DNA of 64,000 bases from NCBI GenBank assembly GCA_964016875.1, contig OZ024733.1, forward strand, positions 21,185,324 to 21,249,323, in the 5' to 3' direction. The notes below the pieces were generated by a model. It worked only from the letters and a program-made list of their open reading frames with translations, made no database searches and was not told the DNA's origin. Each line of letters opens with the position of its first letter. The stretch's first letter is position 1. The translations under genes and the position numbers were made by a program. Positions 43,841 to 55,648 of this stretch are shown in pieces. The DNA comes from Fallopia convolvulus. Taxonomy: Eukaryota; Streptophyta; Magnoliopsida; Caryophyllales; Polygonaceae.

Positions 43841-44475
43841 ATGAAGATTGTGATATCTCCTGACAACACTCGTTACTACATATCATTTTGTGATGACAAC
43901 CTAAGGCCTCATGAGAGCATGGTGTTTAGAGCTTTGGAACAAGAAGTAAATTACTATAAAGTCTATGCAGATGCATGTGGGTTTCAAGCACGTTATGATA
44001 GCACTACAAAATCTTGTGATGGGTGTAACACTACAAAATCTTGTGATGGGTGTAACACTACAATTTGGAAGTACATGCTTTATAACATGACAGGGTTCAA
44101 AACTTTGCCTACCAATAGTGCCTCTACTGGAAAAAGTGTAATAAAAATATCTAAAAAAAATTGATTATGAATGGCTCACCAAATCATATTGCAGAAGAAC
44201 AAGAACAAGATGATAAAGACAGAGAACAATCATAAGTAATTAAGCGAAGAACAACCAACAGATGTGGTTGTATTGCTTAAATGGTTATGATGTATGTTGT
44301 AAATAAGGGTTATGTTATTAAAATATTTGAATAGTGCCACAACCATATTATGTTGGAAGATGCACATAAGTACTTTGCCAAGAGCAATACGAAATTGACT
44401 TCATTCAATGAAGAATTCAACATGAATTGCATTCGCGCAAACATTGACACAATCAAGTCATACAAGGTCTATAAC
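43841..44475 (+). pseudogene. FAR1-related (FRS/MULE-type) gene fragment
   Basis: The ORF at 43841-44164 contains MVFRALEQEVNYYKVYADAC and GFQARYDSTTKS, typical of the start of the FAR1 DNA-binding domain. It then carries two tandem copies of a 27 bp unit (ACTACAAAATCTTGTGATGG plus GTGTAAC), which duplicates TTKSCDGCN. The next piece (44350-44490) reads FNMNCIRANIDTIKSYKVYN, the second half of the FAR1 region. Stops and gaps separate the two, and no transposase core follows. It is a dead fragment of a FAR1 or MULE transposase gene. Confidence 0.6.
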
Positions 44476-44477
44476 AA

Positions 44478-44625
44478 ACGCATTTGTAAAGCCTTGTTCA
44501 TATGCTTTGCTTTTCTAAGCCTAAGTCCACCCTTCTTTTTCAGCTTACAAATCTTATCCCATCCAATCAGCGGTACATGGTCACTAGGTTTGTTCCAAAA
44601 AAAATTGACGATTAATAGAATCTAG
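44478..44625 (-). pseudogene. LINE reverse transcriptase fragment
   Basis: On the minus strand this short stretch encodes a segment like the LINE at 12590-12700, with FFWNKP, IGWDKICK and KKKGGLRLRKAKHMNKAL-type residues. It is about 50 codons with no other LINE parts. It directly follows the FAR1 fragment. Confidence 0.7.
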
Positions 44626-45193
44626 TTTATGTGGTGTTGCACTGGGTAACATAAAGTTCTTCTTCATCATATAGTATATATGGTTTTGTTGTTAGCGTTG
44701 ATTTGACGAGGGTGGTTCTACATGTTTGAGAAAGAAAGTTTACCTTCCATTTTGTTAGTTGTTGGTCAACTCATTGAATGACTGATTCAAAGGTTCGTTT
44801 AGTAACTCGTTAATGTTCTTACTATTATGTCACAATATTATAAAATATGCGCACCTCTTTAATTTTTATGTATAATGCTTTTGCATATGCTCATTATTGA
44901 TATCAAAAAGTACGGTTTGGGCTTTTAGCAAAATAATCTTATTGAAACATTACATGTCTCACAACTTACATCTCGATCGATTGTCTTATTGTCACTCCCA
45001 CACACACACACATTTGTGAACTCAATCACATAGTACAGAATCCATTCAAAATTAAAATAGCATAAGGACTAAAAAAATAAAAGGAAGTTTGACATTTAGT
45101 ACATTACTCATAAAATGATGATCAAACAAATTACGTACACAACAACAACACACACACTTGGACTCCATTGAACTTGAAGTTGGATGTGGTCAA
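44626..45193. other. Downstream flank of PR-10; nothing recognised
   Basis: A CACACACACACACA run lies near 45002. From about 45112 the sequence matches the flank of PR-10 copy A (14241 onward). Confidence 0.5.
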
Positions 45194-45936
45194 TCAAGCA
45201 TAGGCATCAGGGTTGGCAGTGAGGTAGGCTTCCACCTTCTTATACAAGCCCTTCATCTTTTCTTGTCCAAACTTAATCCTCTCCTCATCCAGTTCGGCTC
45301 CTTCCTTAGGGTAATAGTGGTTGGTGAAGGTGCACACGCAACCACTCCCAGAGGCCACAAACTTGACCTCACTCACGCCATACTCCACCGTGTCCCCTAG
45401 TGCGTCTCCCTCCGAAATTGTGTACTTTAAATACAAGTTGTCGACATCAACCTCATCATATTTGTGATCCACATATGTGAACGACATCCCTGTTCCATGT
45501 CAAAACGCGTGCCCAACAATTTTTGTTAATTACTCAAAAGTGAAAGAGTGAGCTAGTGTCTAGAAAATATCCATTTCAAAAATTATCACACTTAATAAAG
45601 ACTTCATTAAATAAAACACAATACTATAAAACTTTCTTATTTATACTATTTATTAAATACAAATCTCTTTCTGAATTTTTGAATATAAGTGAGTTGCAAG
45701 AAATAGAGAATATTTGCAATTTTTAGTAACAAACTTTGGATAAGTGTACCTTCAGCAAAGTTGAGTCGTTTGACAGCTCCAACAGCGACACAATCGCCTT
45801 GCACAAACTCGATGGATTTGAAAGATTCGGGCATGAGCTTGGGGAAGAGGTTGTGGGAGTCAAGGCAAAGTGCCTTGAACAGCCTGGCTGGGGCAACTGG
45901 ACTTGAAATCTCTTGGTTGTATGATTTTACACCCAT
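45194..45936 (-). CDS. PR-10 / Bet v 1-like protein, STH-2-like, intact
   Basis: Exon 1 is 45750-45936 (187 nt) and exon 2 is 45194-45489 (296 nt); together they give 160 codons plus stop, the usual PR-10 length. The single intron interrupts codon 63 after its first base, the conserved PR-10 position. The protein starts MGVKSYNQEISSPVAPARLF and ends NPDAYA. The order resembles potato STH-2-type PR-10 proteins. The glycine-rich loop that normally reads GxGGxGxxK is here G-D-C-V-A-V-G-A-V-K (residues 47-56), so several glycines are lost. PR-10 proteins are cytosolic, bind small hydrophobic ligands in a large cavity, and are often induced by stress or pathogens; the specific ligand cannot be told. 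A TATA box lies 111-118 bp upstream of the ATG. A decayed copy is at 14932-15701. Confidence 0.9.
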
Positions 45937-46046
45937 TTTTTTGTTTTAATATAGGTCGATTAAGAGGTTTAACTTAAGCTATATTTATATGTAAGGTAGT
46001 GATTCGGAGGAAGTTGGGTGTGAGATAAAATGGAGAACTTGGTACG

Positions 46047-46054
46047 TATTTATA
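46047..46054 (-). promoter_or_regulatory. TATA box of the intact PR-10 gene
   Basis: The minus strand reads CCTATAAATACG here, about 111-118 bp upstream of the ATG at 45936. The same box is kept before the pseudogene copy (15811-15818). Confidence 0.65.
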
Positions 46055-46763
46055 GGCATAGGAAATTAAGGTCATTCGAATCGTGCGTTCCTTTGTTCAA
46101 CTTCACTGATTGATCACCTATCCTAATTGATTAAAATTAGTATATTTATATACTGTTTAATAAGAATGGACATATTTTCTATCATTTAAAAACCTTTATG
46201 TATCAATCAGGAGTGACATGGATTGGCTATGTCAACCAATGAATCAGAGCTAAATGAATATTTCATGGTACTCTAGTCTGAATTCAAACAATTAAAGTCT
46301 ATCGTTCTAGATGGTCAACTATTCCAAGTTATTAAAATGAAGCACATCTCTTAGAAATGAGAGGAAACATACAAGGCCTTCAACCAAAAGAAACACAGGA
46401 AACATACAAGCAAAAGAGTCTTCTTTTTACATTCATGTCGAAATTCCTGATGCTCAAAAAAAAATGTAGAAATTCCAAGCCTGAGACAAATTTACAATCC
46501 CAGAAGCCCAAAATCAACATCATGTCAAAATATCAATCCCTCCAAAACCAAAATAAATTACTAAAATAGAACACATCCTTCGTGTTCTATTTTACTACAC
46601 AAAACACAAGCAATTGGTGTAATTGCTGGATTTTTTTTTTGAATCATATGAACACAATAAATCACATCTATATCTGTCAAAATGACAAGGAAATAAACAA
46701 CACACACAAAAAAATACCAGGTATGAAAAACCAATTTGCCTTTACCATGACTGTTTCAATGCA

Positions 46764-49700
46764 CTACTTTCGACTACCATTTTTCCGTTTGGTTTCAGTT
46801 GAAAGTTGTTGATGCCTTCCATTTGCTAATTTCCTTGATGGTGGTGTTGGAATCATACTTTTGCTGCAAAAGTGATAGATGTTATATAGAAGAATCTAGT
46901 GAAATACACCTTCAAAAGAACTTTTGACTAGGAAAAGCGCAATAATTCTTTACAACCGTACCTTATATCTGTATTTTTAATTGTCCTTGATTCAGGTTTC
47001 TTTTTCTTGGAATCCACTCCAGTGGGAAGGGTAGGAAGTTTGCTATGGTTAAATTGCCAGAGCAAATCTGGTTCAGATGAGTCACTAGTGGCAACATCAA
47101 GCTCATCTAATTCATCGGCATTCTCTAACTGGGTGAAGCCACTGAACATGTTAAATGACTGCTGGGAAGAATATAGTTTTGACGAATCAGTATAGAATTC
47201 CTGGTAGAAGGAATCAGGCAAATTTGATGCTAAGGTATTCTCAGCTCTAGCTGGAGCCTCCTGCCTGTTTACCATGACCTTGTCTACCCAATCACCTGAA
47301 TTCGTCATCTCTCTGTCATCTTCTCCATAGTAATTTCCAGGACTATTTACAGGAGGCCAGGGAGATGAAGTCCCTGATAGTTCATCTAGATCAAAGCTTT
47401 GCGTTCTCCGCCTTGGTGCAGAATTTGTGCACACCTAAAAAAATGAAAATCATCAGAAAACAGTATATGAGATAAATTACATAAGTTTCAGGTTTAGCAG
47501 GTGTATAGAAGTACAAGTAAAAGCTGCATATTCTTGAAAGATTTTGACATTAAAAGAGAATTTTGATCATTAGTAGCAGCACTGCATAAAAATTCTAGGC
47601 ACATGGACTTCCCCATTACCACTGATTCTTCTCTGAATATTTCCAAATTCCAATTCTCATATCCAAGACAAATCCCTTACCAGTTAGTCAGTTACCAATT
47701 AACAATCTAGATATGAATAGAACTTTGTCCCATCAATACCAACTTCTCATATAGATATTAGATAGGTCATAATCCACTATGTTTCCCAAAAAAGAAACAA
47801 AAAAACTGTATTCTTCCATAAAAGAATGTCAAGGAGCTGATACTTAATTTAGTGAGCATTATATTTTCACAAAGCTGCCTACTTCTATAGATTCTCATAA
47901 ACTAGTACCAATGTGTTTCGACCAAAAAATTTTGAATTATGCTTGTGCTTGAATAATATAGGACAATACTAACAGCAATCTGACTTTGACTTGGCCAACA
48001 GTACAGGGAAAAGATTTTAAAATCCATTGGATTTGATCATTCATAAATGACAGTAATCCAGATCAAATTCTCTCTTTTCATGCAACAAAGATCTTTTTGC
48101 ACTTTTTTTTACCTCTTTACTGCTCAATCCTCCCACAAGTTGCCTGTTTCTGTTGTCAACTGGAATTTGTTGACTTCGTTGATCAGGACGAAGAGAGGAC
48201 GGACTTCCAGCTTTCATTCTGTATACTTCAGGGCTTGGATAAGTTTGTTCTCCATCCTTCCTTGCCAAGGCTGCCTTGAGATTTGTGATCTTACAAAAAT
48301 AATATGGCAAGGTTCTCAAAAGTTCCAAGGGTAATGGTAAATTGGTTAAGTATATGTATAATTAGAACATACCTGTTCCTTAAGCTCCTTAACGTCTGTA
48401 TTTCCATCTTTGTTTACTCGAGCAGCACCAAGCTCAACTGTAGCTACTCGCTCTGCAAATTTAAGTGTACTTATAGTCTCTCCAGTGGCTTCAGGTTCAG
48501 GACTGATGTGAACAAACATAAGTGTCTTTGCTTGCCCTCCTACAATTACAATGGCAAAAAAATGAAGTTGACTAAAACTCAAATCAGCTTTTATTCAACC
48601 TTGAAGGGCTTAATTAAATTTTACCAAGGGAATCCTGAAGCAACTGGGTTAGCTTGCTATTCCTATAAGGAACATGTGAGTTCTTTTGGGCAAGGGAAGC
48701 AATCACGTCACCCAAAGCAGAGAGAGATTTATTAATATGTTGTGCCTCTTTCAGTCTATCCCCAGTCACTTCTGATTTGTCTACTCTTTCACTTCCTGCC
48801 AAGTCAACCAGATGCATACAGCCACGAAGAATTGTGCCAGTAGTCAAGTCTTTTCCTTGAACATGAACAGTCAAGCAGCTGCAAGTTTTAGGGTCATACA
48901 AGTTATTTTCTACAAAAAGGAGAGCTCAATATCATACAGAAGTCCAGAAAACAAACCTGTGAGACCGACTGCTACGGTCATTCAAGGCTGTTGCACCCAC
49001 TGCTCGATTTCTTTGACCAATGTTCATCAAATTAATAACATCATATGTTGATGATACATGCACAAGGCAAGCATCAGGAACATTCACTCCATTTTGTGAG
49101 CTATTGCGTATATCTAATGTTTAAATTTGTCAAGGAAAATCTGGGAAAACAATGTCTATAAAAACAGCAATTGAACAAACTGGATATTTCTAGAGTAAAT
49201 TTCACATCATTTTTATTTTTATTTTTTAAGGCATGTTTAATATGATCAACCATTTTTATTACCAAACTTTCTACCTCCAACTTTGAAAAAAGAAAAACTT
49301 TGAGGTATAGGATATCTTTTCTGAAGAGCATCACTCGAAAGAAGATCCCTAACTTGCTCATTGTAAATTTCAATCATTTGTACAGAAACATCATACTGGA
49401 AGGTATCCTTTCTTTGTTCCGCAAGATAGAACAAATCACCCAAGGATCTGTAGTTGACACCTTGACTCTGCTCAGTTAGATCTCTAGGTCCAGACTAGAT
49501 TGATGGGAAAGGAGTGAGTTACAGCTAAAAATAATGAACTGAATGTTACATAAGAAAATTTAGGATGCCTTACCATAGTGTGAGTTTTTCCTGATCCTGT
49601 TTGGCCATAGGCAAAGATACAAACATTATAACCATCAAGAACAGATCGAATCAGTGGCCGCATATCTGAGAACACTTCCGCTGTAATTGTAAAACCAAAA

Positions 49701-52588
49701 TTAATCGAGTCAAAAACAAAAATGCCAATAATGCAAATGTAAAATCACCGCCGAGAAATAGCTACCTTGCGTTGCTAATGGCCCAAATACTTTGTTGAAG
49801 CTAAATGATTTGTGACCTTTCCCATACTTTGATGGGGTCTTTATAGTAATACACCCTTCTTCCATGCTCTCTACAGTGCTTAAATAGCTGGATTGCCCAT
49901 TCAAGAACGGCCTCACACGGCAATAAACCCTGATACTTCCTGGTTGGATAGTAGAAAAAAAAAACAAAATGAAGTTGTACTTTGATCAAACCAACAGTTG
50001 AGAATGTAGAACATGTAGTTACCTTTTAGGTCTTGCACTTCATTGTATAATTTACGGTTTTCTTCAAGGACTCTGTGATATCCAGAGGCAGCAGAAGCTA
50101 GGCCATGAATGTGCATACCTAAAAGAGGAGCCACATAATTTAATGAGATTCTTAACCTTCATTACTTTTAGCATAGTTAATTTAATTCATACCTAGTTTT
50201 TGGAACTCTTCTCGAAATTTCATTTGCATATACTGTATGCCAGCTTTTGTAGTGGTAAGGGTATTCTTTAGATCCTAGAAAATAATAACAACCAAAAATG
50301 TTTAGTTGAAGAAGAGTTAAACATAAGAGGCTAAAAAAAACAATGCTAGCACACCTGAAATTCCTTGCCCTGACGATCAAAGATCATCTGTTGCTTCACA
50401 ATCAATTGTTTTGATTGCTCAATATAACTATGATTGTTCAGATGACATTCTGATTTCATATTAGAATAGTGACCACCATCGTCCACCTTCATTTTACAGA
50501 TGGAAACAAAGATATCACATTGCTAATTTTATCTACTATACAAGAATTATGAATTGACTTTTCTTTTAGTGCTATTTAGAAAATAGCACCTTCTCAACTA
50601 TATAATATCAGATAAAAAAATCTAGAATGTCATATGATAACGATAAAAGATAATTTATACCTTTCTTTTATCATTGAAATTATTTGAAAAAGGCTTCATT
50701 CCTTGTGATGCAAGCATATCTTTTCTTCCCGTCACCTTGTGTTGATTAACCTAAATTAATTGTTAAGTACAATGGTTATTCAAAAGTCCGGACAGAGTTG
50801 AATTTTCATAAGCAAATGAGCTTATGAGTTTATTACAGATGAAAAGCACATCCAGAAGTAACATACCAGTTTGCTTTGAGCTGTAATGCGGTGCTCAAAC
50901 TCTTCTACAACTTTACTTAAAACTGATTCTACAAGCTGCATCAAGGAGAATAGTCATTCAAAGGAACCAAAAAGTGGACCAAAGTTCTTTAGTAGTTCAT
51001 CATCATCATTGACCCAGTGAGGCTCCGCTACAGCGGAATCTGGGGGGTCAAAGTTCTTTAGTAGTTATACTTCAAAAAATATCTCATCTATTTCAGATGT
51101 TTATAGTAACACAACATAAGCGGGAGATTACAGAGACTAACCTGTGGAACTTCTTCAGGCTTCTTATCAGAAAGAAGTGCTTGAACAAGTGCACCTAAAG
51201 ATCGGGAAGTCGGCTACAATTCAATCAAGAAACTCGTAAAATTTCTCTCATAGATGATGAAGCACAAACAGAGAAAGGAAGATATATTACAGAAATGCAA
51301 GGATAAATCAATGTCACTAACCCTTTGATTAGTGTCACTGTCATAGGAGAGAGCATTAGAGAACTTTTCGTTCATTGATGAGGTCCTGGATAAAGGACTG
51401 GTGAAAGGGTCTGGGTTTTTCCTCACAAACTGTTTCACATTGGTTGTAACCTTTACATTTCCACCAAACTTCCATACTCCATTCCCTCCATTCTGCTTCC
51501 ATTCATAGTATGACTTGAGTGCCAGAACTGAATTCAACACCCTGGCTGACATCCCTCCCTAAAATACATAAATGGTAAGAAGAAGCAACTAAATATCAAC
51601 ATAATATGGTTCTGCAAATTAAACATACTGTCTATTCATTCACCTTTCTTTGGACTAACTATAATAGTATAAGGTTTAGAAATCTGGATAGCATTGTACA
51701 GAGTGCTCAACACATCCAATGTTATATTTTACTAGTCCAAAATAATTAGTTGTAAATTTTGTAGACTTTCCAATCTTACTTGCTCCAGATCAGATGATTC
51801 AAACGTTGGGAGCCCCATATCTGCTGCGGCTACAAGAAAGTTCCTAATATTTTCAAAGTATTGATAAGCTGACAGAGCTGCTCCATCTGCTAAAGCAGCA
51901 GGATCATTTGGACTCTCAACCACCTAAAAAGATTCACTTAAAATGTCATAACACTGTAGCACTATGTCCAAAAAAAACAATATTGATTGCAGTTCAAGGC
52001 TTATGTTCACCTTTGTAATTGCACCAGGGTGAACCTTATTGAGGGCATTACAGAGGATCAAACCACTTCTCAAACCAAGCCGGAATTCTTCTTCTGATGG
52101 CTCAGCAGGCAAATCTCTGGAGGCAACCACCCCAACCACTTTTCTTAGCCAACTGGCAGCCTCATTCCTTCTCGAAGCTACAGAACAATAGTTGAGCTCA
52201 ACTTAGTACCTAAGATCACTGGTAACGAACATTTCTATAACTCACTGTAAGATATTTTAACCCACTGTACGATCATCACATTAGGAAACCAACCAAAACA
52301 CACGAAATTTACAATAAATAGTTCATAAGGCTCACCAAACCAAACAAAAAAAATGAAATTTTGAAAAGAATTGAGACGGATTTTGGACGAGAACATAATT
52401 AGGCACAATCTAGGCTGTTCCAAATAAATCAACAACGGCTAAATCCAAATTGAAAGAGAAAGAAACAGACCAGCCTCTTCAGCTCTTCGAGACTCCAAAT
52501 CGAGACCTCTGTGGCGATTGCCGTGCTGTTGAAGGACGTCCTCCACCACCGAGGCCACATTGAAAGTTAATGCTTCACTGGCTGACAT
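46764..52588 (-). CDS. KIN14: Kinesin-14 motor protein with N-terminal CH domain (KIN-14G/I-like), 999 aa
   Basis: Nineteen exons join in phase (52588-52471, 52177-52011, 51923-51780, 51558-51322, 51213-51142, 50935-50867, 50750-50661, 50486-50355, 50274-50193, 50118-50023, 49939-49766, 49680-49574, 49494-49316, 49118-48957, 48878-48625, 48539-48373, 48289-48113, 47434-46962, 46863-46764) into 3000 nt including the stop. A calponin-homology domain spans residues about 45-165 (PSEEEFRLGLRSGLILCNAL). A coiled coil and the KIN-14 neck precede the motor, which starts at GSIRVYCRVRP (about 403). The motor has GQTGSGKT (486-493), NDRSSRSH and DLAGSER (635-641). The neck before the motor predicts minus-end-directed movement; relatives bind microtubules and, through CH, possibly actin. 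All introns have GT-AG ends except intron 13, which is AT-AC. Exon 1 begins at the first in-frame ATG (MSASEALTFNVASVVEDVLQ). Confidence 0.95.
49119..49315 (-). other. AT-AC intron (U12-type) in the kinesin motor domain, 197 nt
   Basis: On the minus strand the intron starts ATATCCTA (U12 consensus ATATCCTT) and ends TTTAAAC. TTCCTTGAC at 49129-49137 matches the U12 branch-site consensus, with the branch A 11 nt from the 3' end. Splicing here joins ...LQKR to LDIRNSS, as expected for the family. No GT-AG alternative gives this join. Confidence 0.85.
50998..51048. mobile_element. 51 bp insertion flanked by an 18 bp direct repeat in a kinesin intron
   Basis: CAAAGTTCTTTAGTAGTT occurs at 50980-50997 and 51049-51066. 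The insert contains GACCCAGTGAGGCTCCGC and GGAATCTGGGGGG, words I associate with plant Au-type SINE-like sequences. Copy A has one CAAAGTTCTTTAGTAGTT without insert (about 27415-27432). It looks like a truncated retroposed SINE. Confidence 0.65.
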
Positions 52589-53375
52589 TATTTCTCCTCT
52601 CCGCCTCCAGACCACGCAGGGAAGAAAATATTCGAATTTCAGATCACCTCACGAAAATTCAAAAATAGAAACTGAATGCAAAATATCTGGTCTTCAATAA
52701 ATGACTTCAAATTTCCACCATCAGCAAATCAGGATTGAATCTTCCGTAATCCCCAATCCAACGAAATCAGGGAGAAACACAGACTCGGGAAAACGAAAAA
52801 CACCACCTTCGATCGTCGACCGCCCTGAAAAGGGAGTGCTAGGGATTCCAGTCTCCAGATATGAGAGAAAGAGTAAAGTTTCAGGGGAGATTTTTTTTTT
52901 TTCTCCCTTAAACTGCTGGCTTGAGGACTACTGTTGCACGCTGTCGCTCACACCTCCGCCATGGACCCTCTTTCACACACACTCTCTCTCCCTCTCTGAG
53001 CTGTGTAGTAGTAGAAACCTTTTTGCTTTCTCTTGTGCTTTAATGGTAGCCTATGAGTAGAGAGAGAATCTTTCATTCAATTTTTATTCTCGCCCTGGCC
53101 TTTCTATGCTCCGTACCAGCTGGTTCGGATTTGGTGCTCTCCCGCACCGTAGTTTTCCGTTTCTTCTTCTTTTCTTCGAGTTTGGTTTTTCTTCCAAGAA
53201 AAATGGAACGTTGAAACTTTGGAAATAACAACGGGGGAATACAATATACCTTTCAAACGAAAACAGAAAAAAAAAATCTGCGAGAATGTGGGTGGTTCCG
53301 TTTTCTTTTCTTCCCTTTTTCACAAGAGGAAAATTAATAGTATTATATATCTTTTTTGGTAGAATATAGTATCAA
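52589..53375 (-). promoter_or_regulatory. Upstream region of the kinesin gene
   Basis: This region precedes the kinesin ATG. Pyrimidine/purine-biased runs lie at 52891-52908 and 52975-53000 (CACACACTCTCTCTCCCTCT on the plus strand), as often found in plant leaders. I see no clear TATA box at a convincing distance. Plus-strand ORFs here are probably antisense chance frames. Confidence 0.4.
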
Positions 53376-55175
53376 TCTATGTATATATATAAAAGACGCA
53401 ATGAATAACGCAATCACGTTGCGCCACTTAGGATTTTCTTACGTGTCGTTTCCACGTTAAGTCACCTAGGATTTTGTCACATAGGATTTTTTATTTTGAA
53501 AATTTATATATGTTGATATTATTTTAGGATAATATAGAAATAAAATAAATTAATCTAGAAAATATTCTATATAAAATAAAGATGTTATCTATTATATATT
53601 AGGATAGATCTAAAAGATTTTATCTAAAATTAAAATAAATTATAGAACATTAGATATTATATATTAAGATAGATATAAATTGATTTTATGTAAAAGATTT
53701 GATCTAAAATTAAAATAAGTTATAAAACATTAAATATTATATATGGGACACGTTGCGCCACATAGGATTTTGTATTTTGGCAATTTATATATATTGAAAT
53801 AATTTTAGGATAATATAAAAATAAGATAAATTAATTTAGGAAAGATTCTATCTAAAATAATGGTTTTATAAATATTTTATATGACAATTTATTTAACTTA
53901 AAAAGATTCTATCTAAGATCTTATCATGTGTCAGTTAGGATTTTTCATACATATTATTCCCACATTAAACATCTAGGATTTTTCCATATAAAAATTTGAA
54001 TTTTTTCATACATAATTTTGGCAATTTACCAAATTTTTTCTTAAAAAATTCTATTTAATGTAAAATAAACTATAGGAATATTTAATATTAATGCTAAATA
54101 TTCGTTATAATAATTTATATATAATCTATAACTATATATTAAAGATGTCCCTTTTCGAGCCACCAGAACGATTCTGGCCCCACCTCATATTTACAAAATT
54201 AATTTTTATTTCTAATATTTTAACTTTACCCTATTATATTCTTCTTTAACTATTTAAATCTATCTTTAACATCAAACAAATATCTATTTAGTATGGCCCC
54301 TCCTCATATTTACATTTACCCTATTATATTCTTCTTTAACTATTTAAATCTATCTTTAACATCAAACAAATATCTATTTAGTATAACAATATCTGTTGAA
54401 AACTTCCTTATACAAATATTTAAAATTAAAGATAACAAATTTAAAATATTTTTAAATAAGTATAAATATCTTTTGCCTTTTAGCATGATGTCTTTTCACG
54501 AAATTATTTTTATATATATTTTTTTCTTTTATAATAAAAAAAATTAATGATAAACACTTATAATGTTTTAAAATAAAAAAAATAGGTAATATCTATAACT
54601 ATATATTAAAGTTGTACTTTTTCGGATCACCAGAACGATTCTAGCTCAACCTTATATTTAAAAAATTAATTTTTATTTCTATTATTATAACTTCTTTCTA
54701 TTAAATTCTTTTTAACTATTTAAATTTATCTCTAACATCAAAAAAATATCTATTTAGTATAACAATATTTTTTGAAAGCTTCCTTATACAAATACTTAAA
54801 ATTAAAGATAAAATATTTAAAAATAAAAATAAATATTTTATCATATATCTTTTGACGAATTTATTTATAGAAATATAGTGATTTTCTTTTATAAAAAAAT
54901 TAATGAATAAATAACTAAATTTTTTAAAATTAATAAAAATGGATAATAAAATATTTAATAGATATTGAAATATTTGATAAACTCTAAATTTACGTACATG
55001 AAAGTATAAAAATAGGAAGAATATAATATTTGATTAAAAAATTATATAGATTCTACGAACAATAAATTACTTATATTAAATTTATATTGTATTTTTATTT
55101 ATTTATTAATATCATATATATAATGTTTATAAAATATCGAATTGTAGTCGTACATGGTACGACGGGTAAAACTAG
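53376..55175 (+). mobile_element. Non-autonomous Helitron 1 (about 1.8 kb)
   Basis: The 5' end is TCTATGTATATATATAAAAG, preceded by A. The 3' end is a hairpin GTCGTAC-atg-GTACGAC followed by GGGTAAAACTAG and then T, matching the Helitron pattern (5' TC, 3' hairpin plus CTAG, insertion between A and T). There is no Rep/helicase gene. Two further 5'-like starts (TCTATAACTATATATTAAAG) lie inside at 54125 and 54592, so it is composite. The sequence is very AT-rich. Confidence 0.8.
54125..54960 (+). repeat. Two related units inside Helitron 1
   Basis: Units starting TCTATAACTATATATTAAAG at 54125 and 54592 both contain CACCAGAACGATTCT and AACATCAAA-AAATATCTATTTAGTAT blocks. Within the first, an ~85 bp block is itself repeated (about 54220-54285 and 54308-54383). 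They look like nested Helitron 5' parts of a second family. Confidence 0.65.
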
Positions 55176-55648
55176 TATCAATATACTATAACTAAAGTCG
55201 AATGTCTCTATTCTATGTGTCGTCGTCTTAACTATGTCATATAGGCGTTTTAATTTTTTCATTGACCTCTTTGTCCTTCATTTATTTAAGTATTTACATT
55301 TTTATATCATAATAATATTCCTTATATTATAATAACATTCCTTATATTCAATTTATAATATTAAATTATATATATAAATCTATACAAAATAAATCATGTG
55401 CAACAGTGCAAGGCATGTGTATAGAAACCATCTTTTTCAATTATTATTTTTGGATACGTACAATTTATTTTCCTAATCAATTATTATTGGTTTTATATTC
55501 TAGAAAAAATTTAAATAGAAGATTTTATTAAATTAAATTATTTAAGCTAACTTGAGCTATTATTCAATTTTGGATATTAATGATAAAAAAATATTCTAGA
55601 ATCTAGAAAACATTTAAGTTTATCTTATTTATGCAAATTAAAAACTAA
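55176..55648. other. AT-rich gap between two Helitrons
   Basis: No gene is present. The stretch at 55380-55430 has AATCATGTGCAACAGTGCAAGGCATGTG, similar to a Helitron 3' hairpin region but without a clear CTAG end. Confidence 0.4.

Noticed and set aside
52701..53060. Plus-strand gene of 119 codons upstream of the kinesin
   Set aside because: It is antisense to the kinesin leader, has no recognised domain, and its composition matches the leader.
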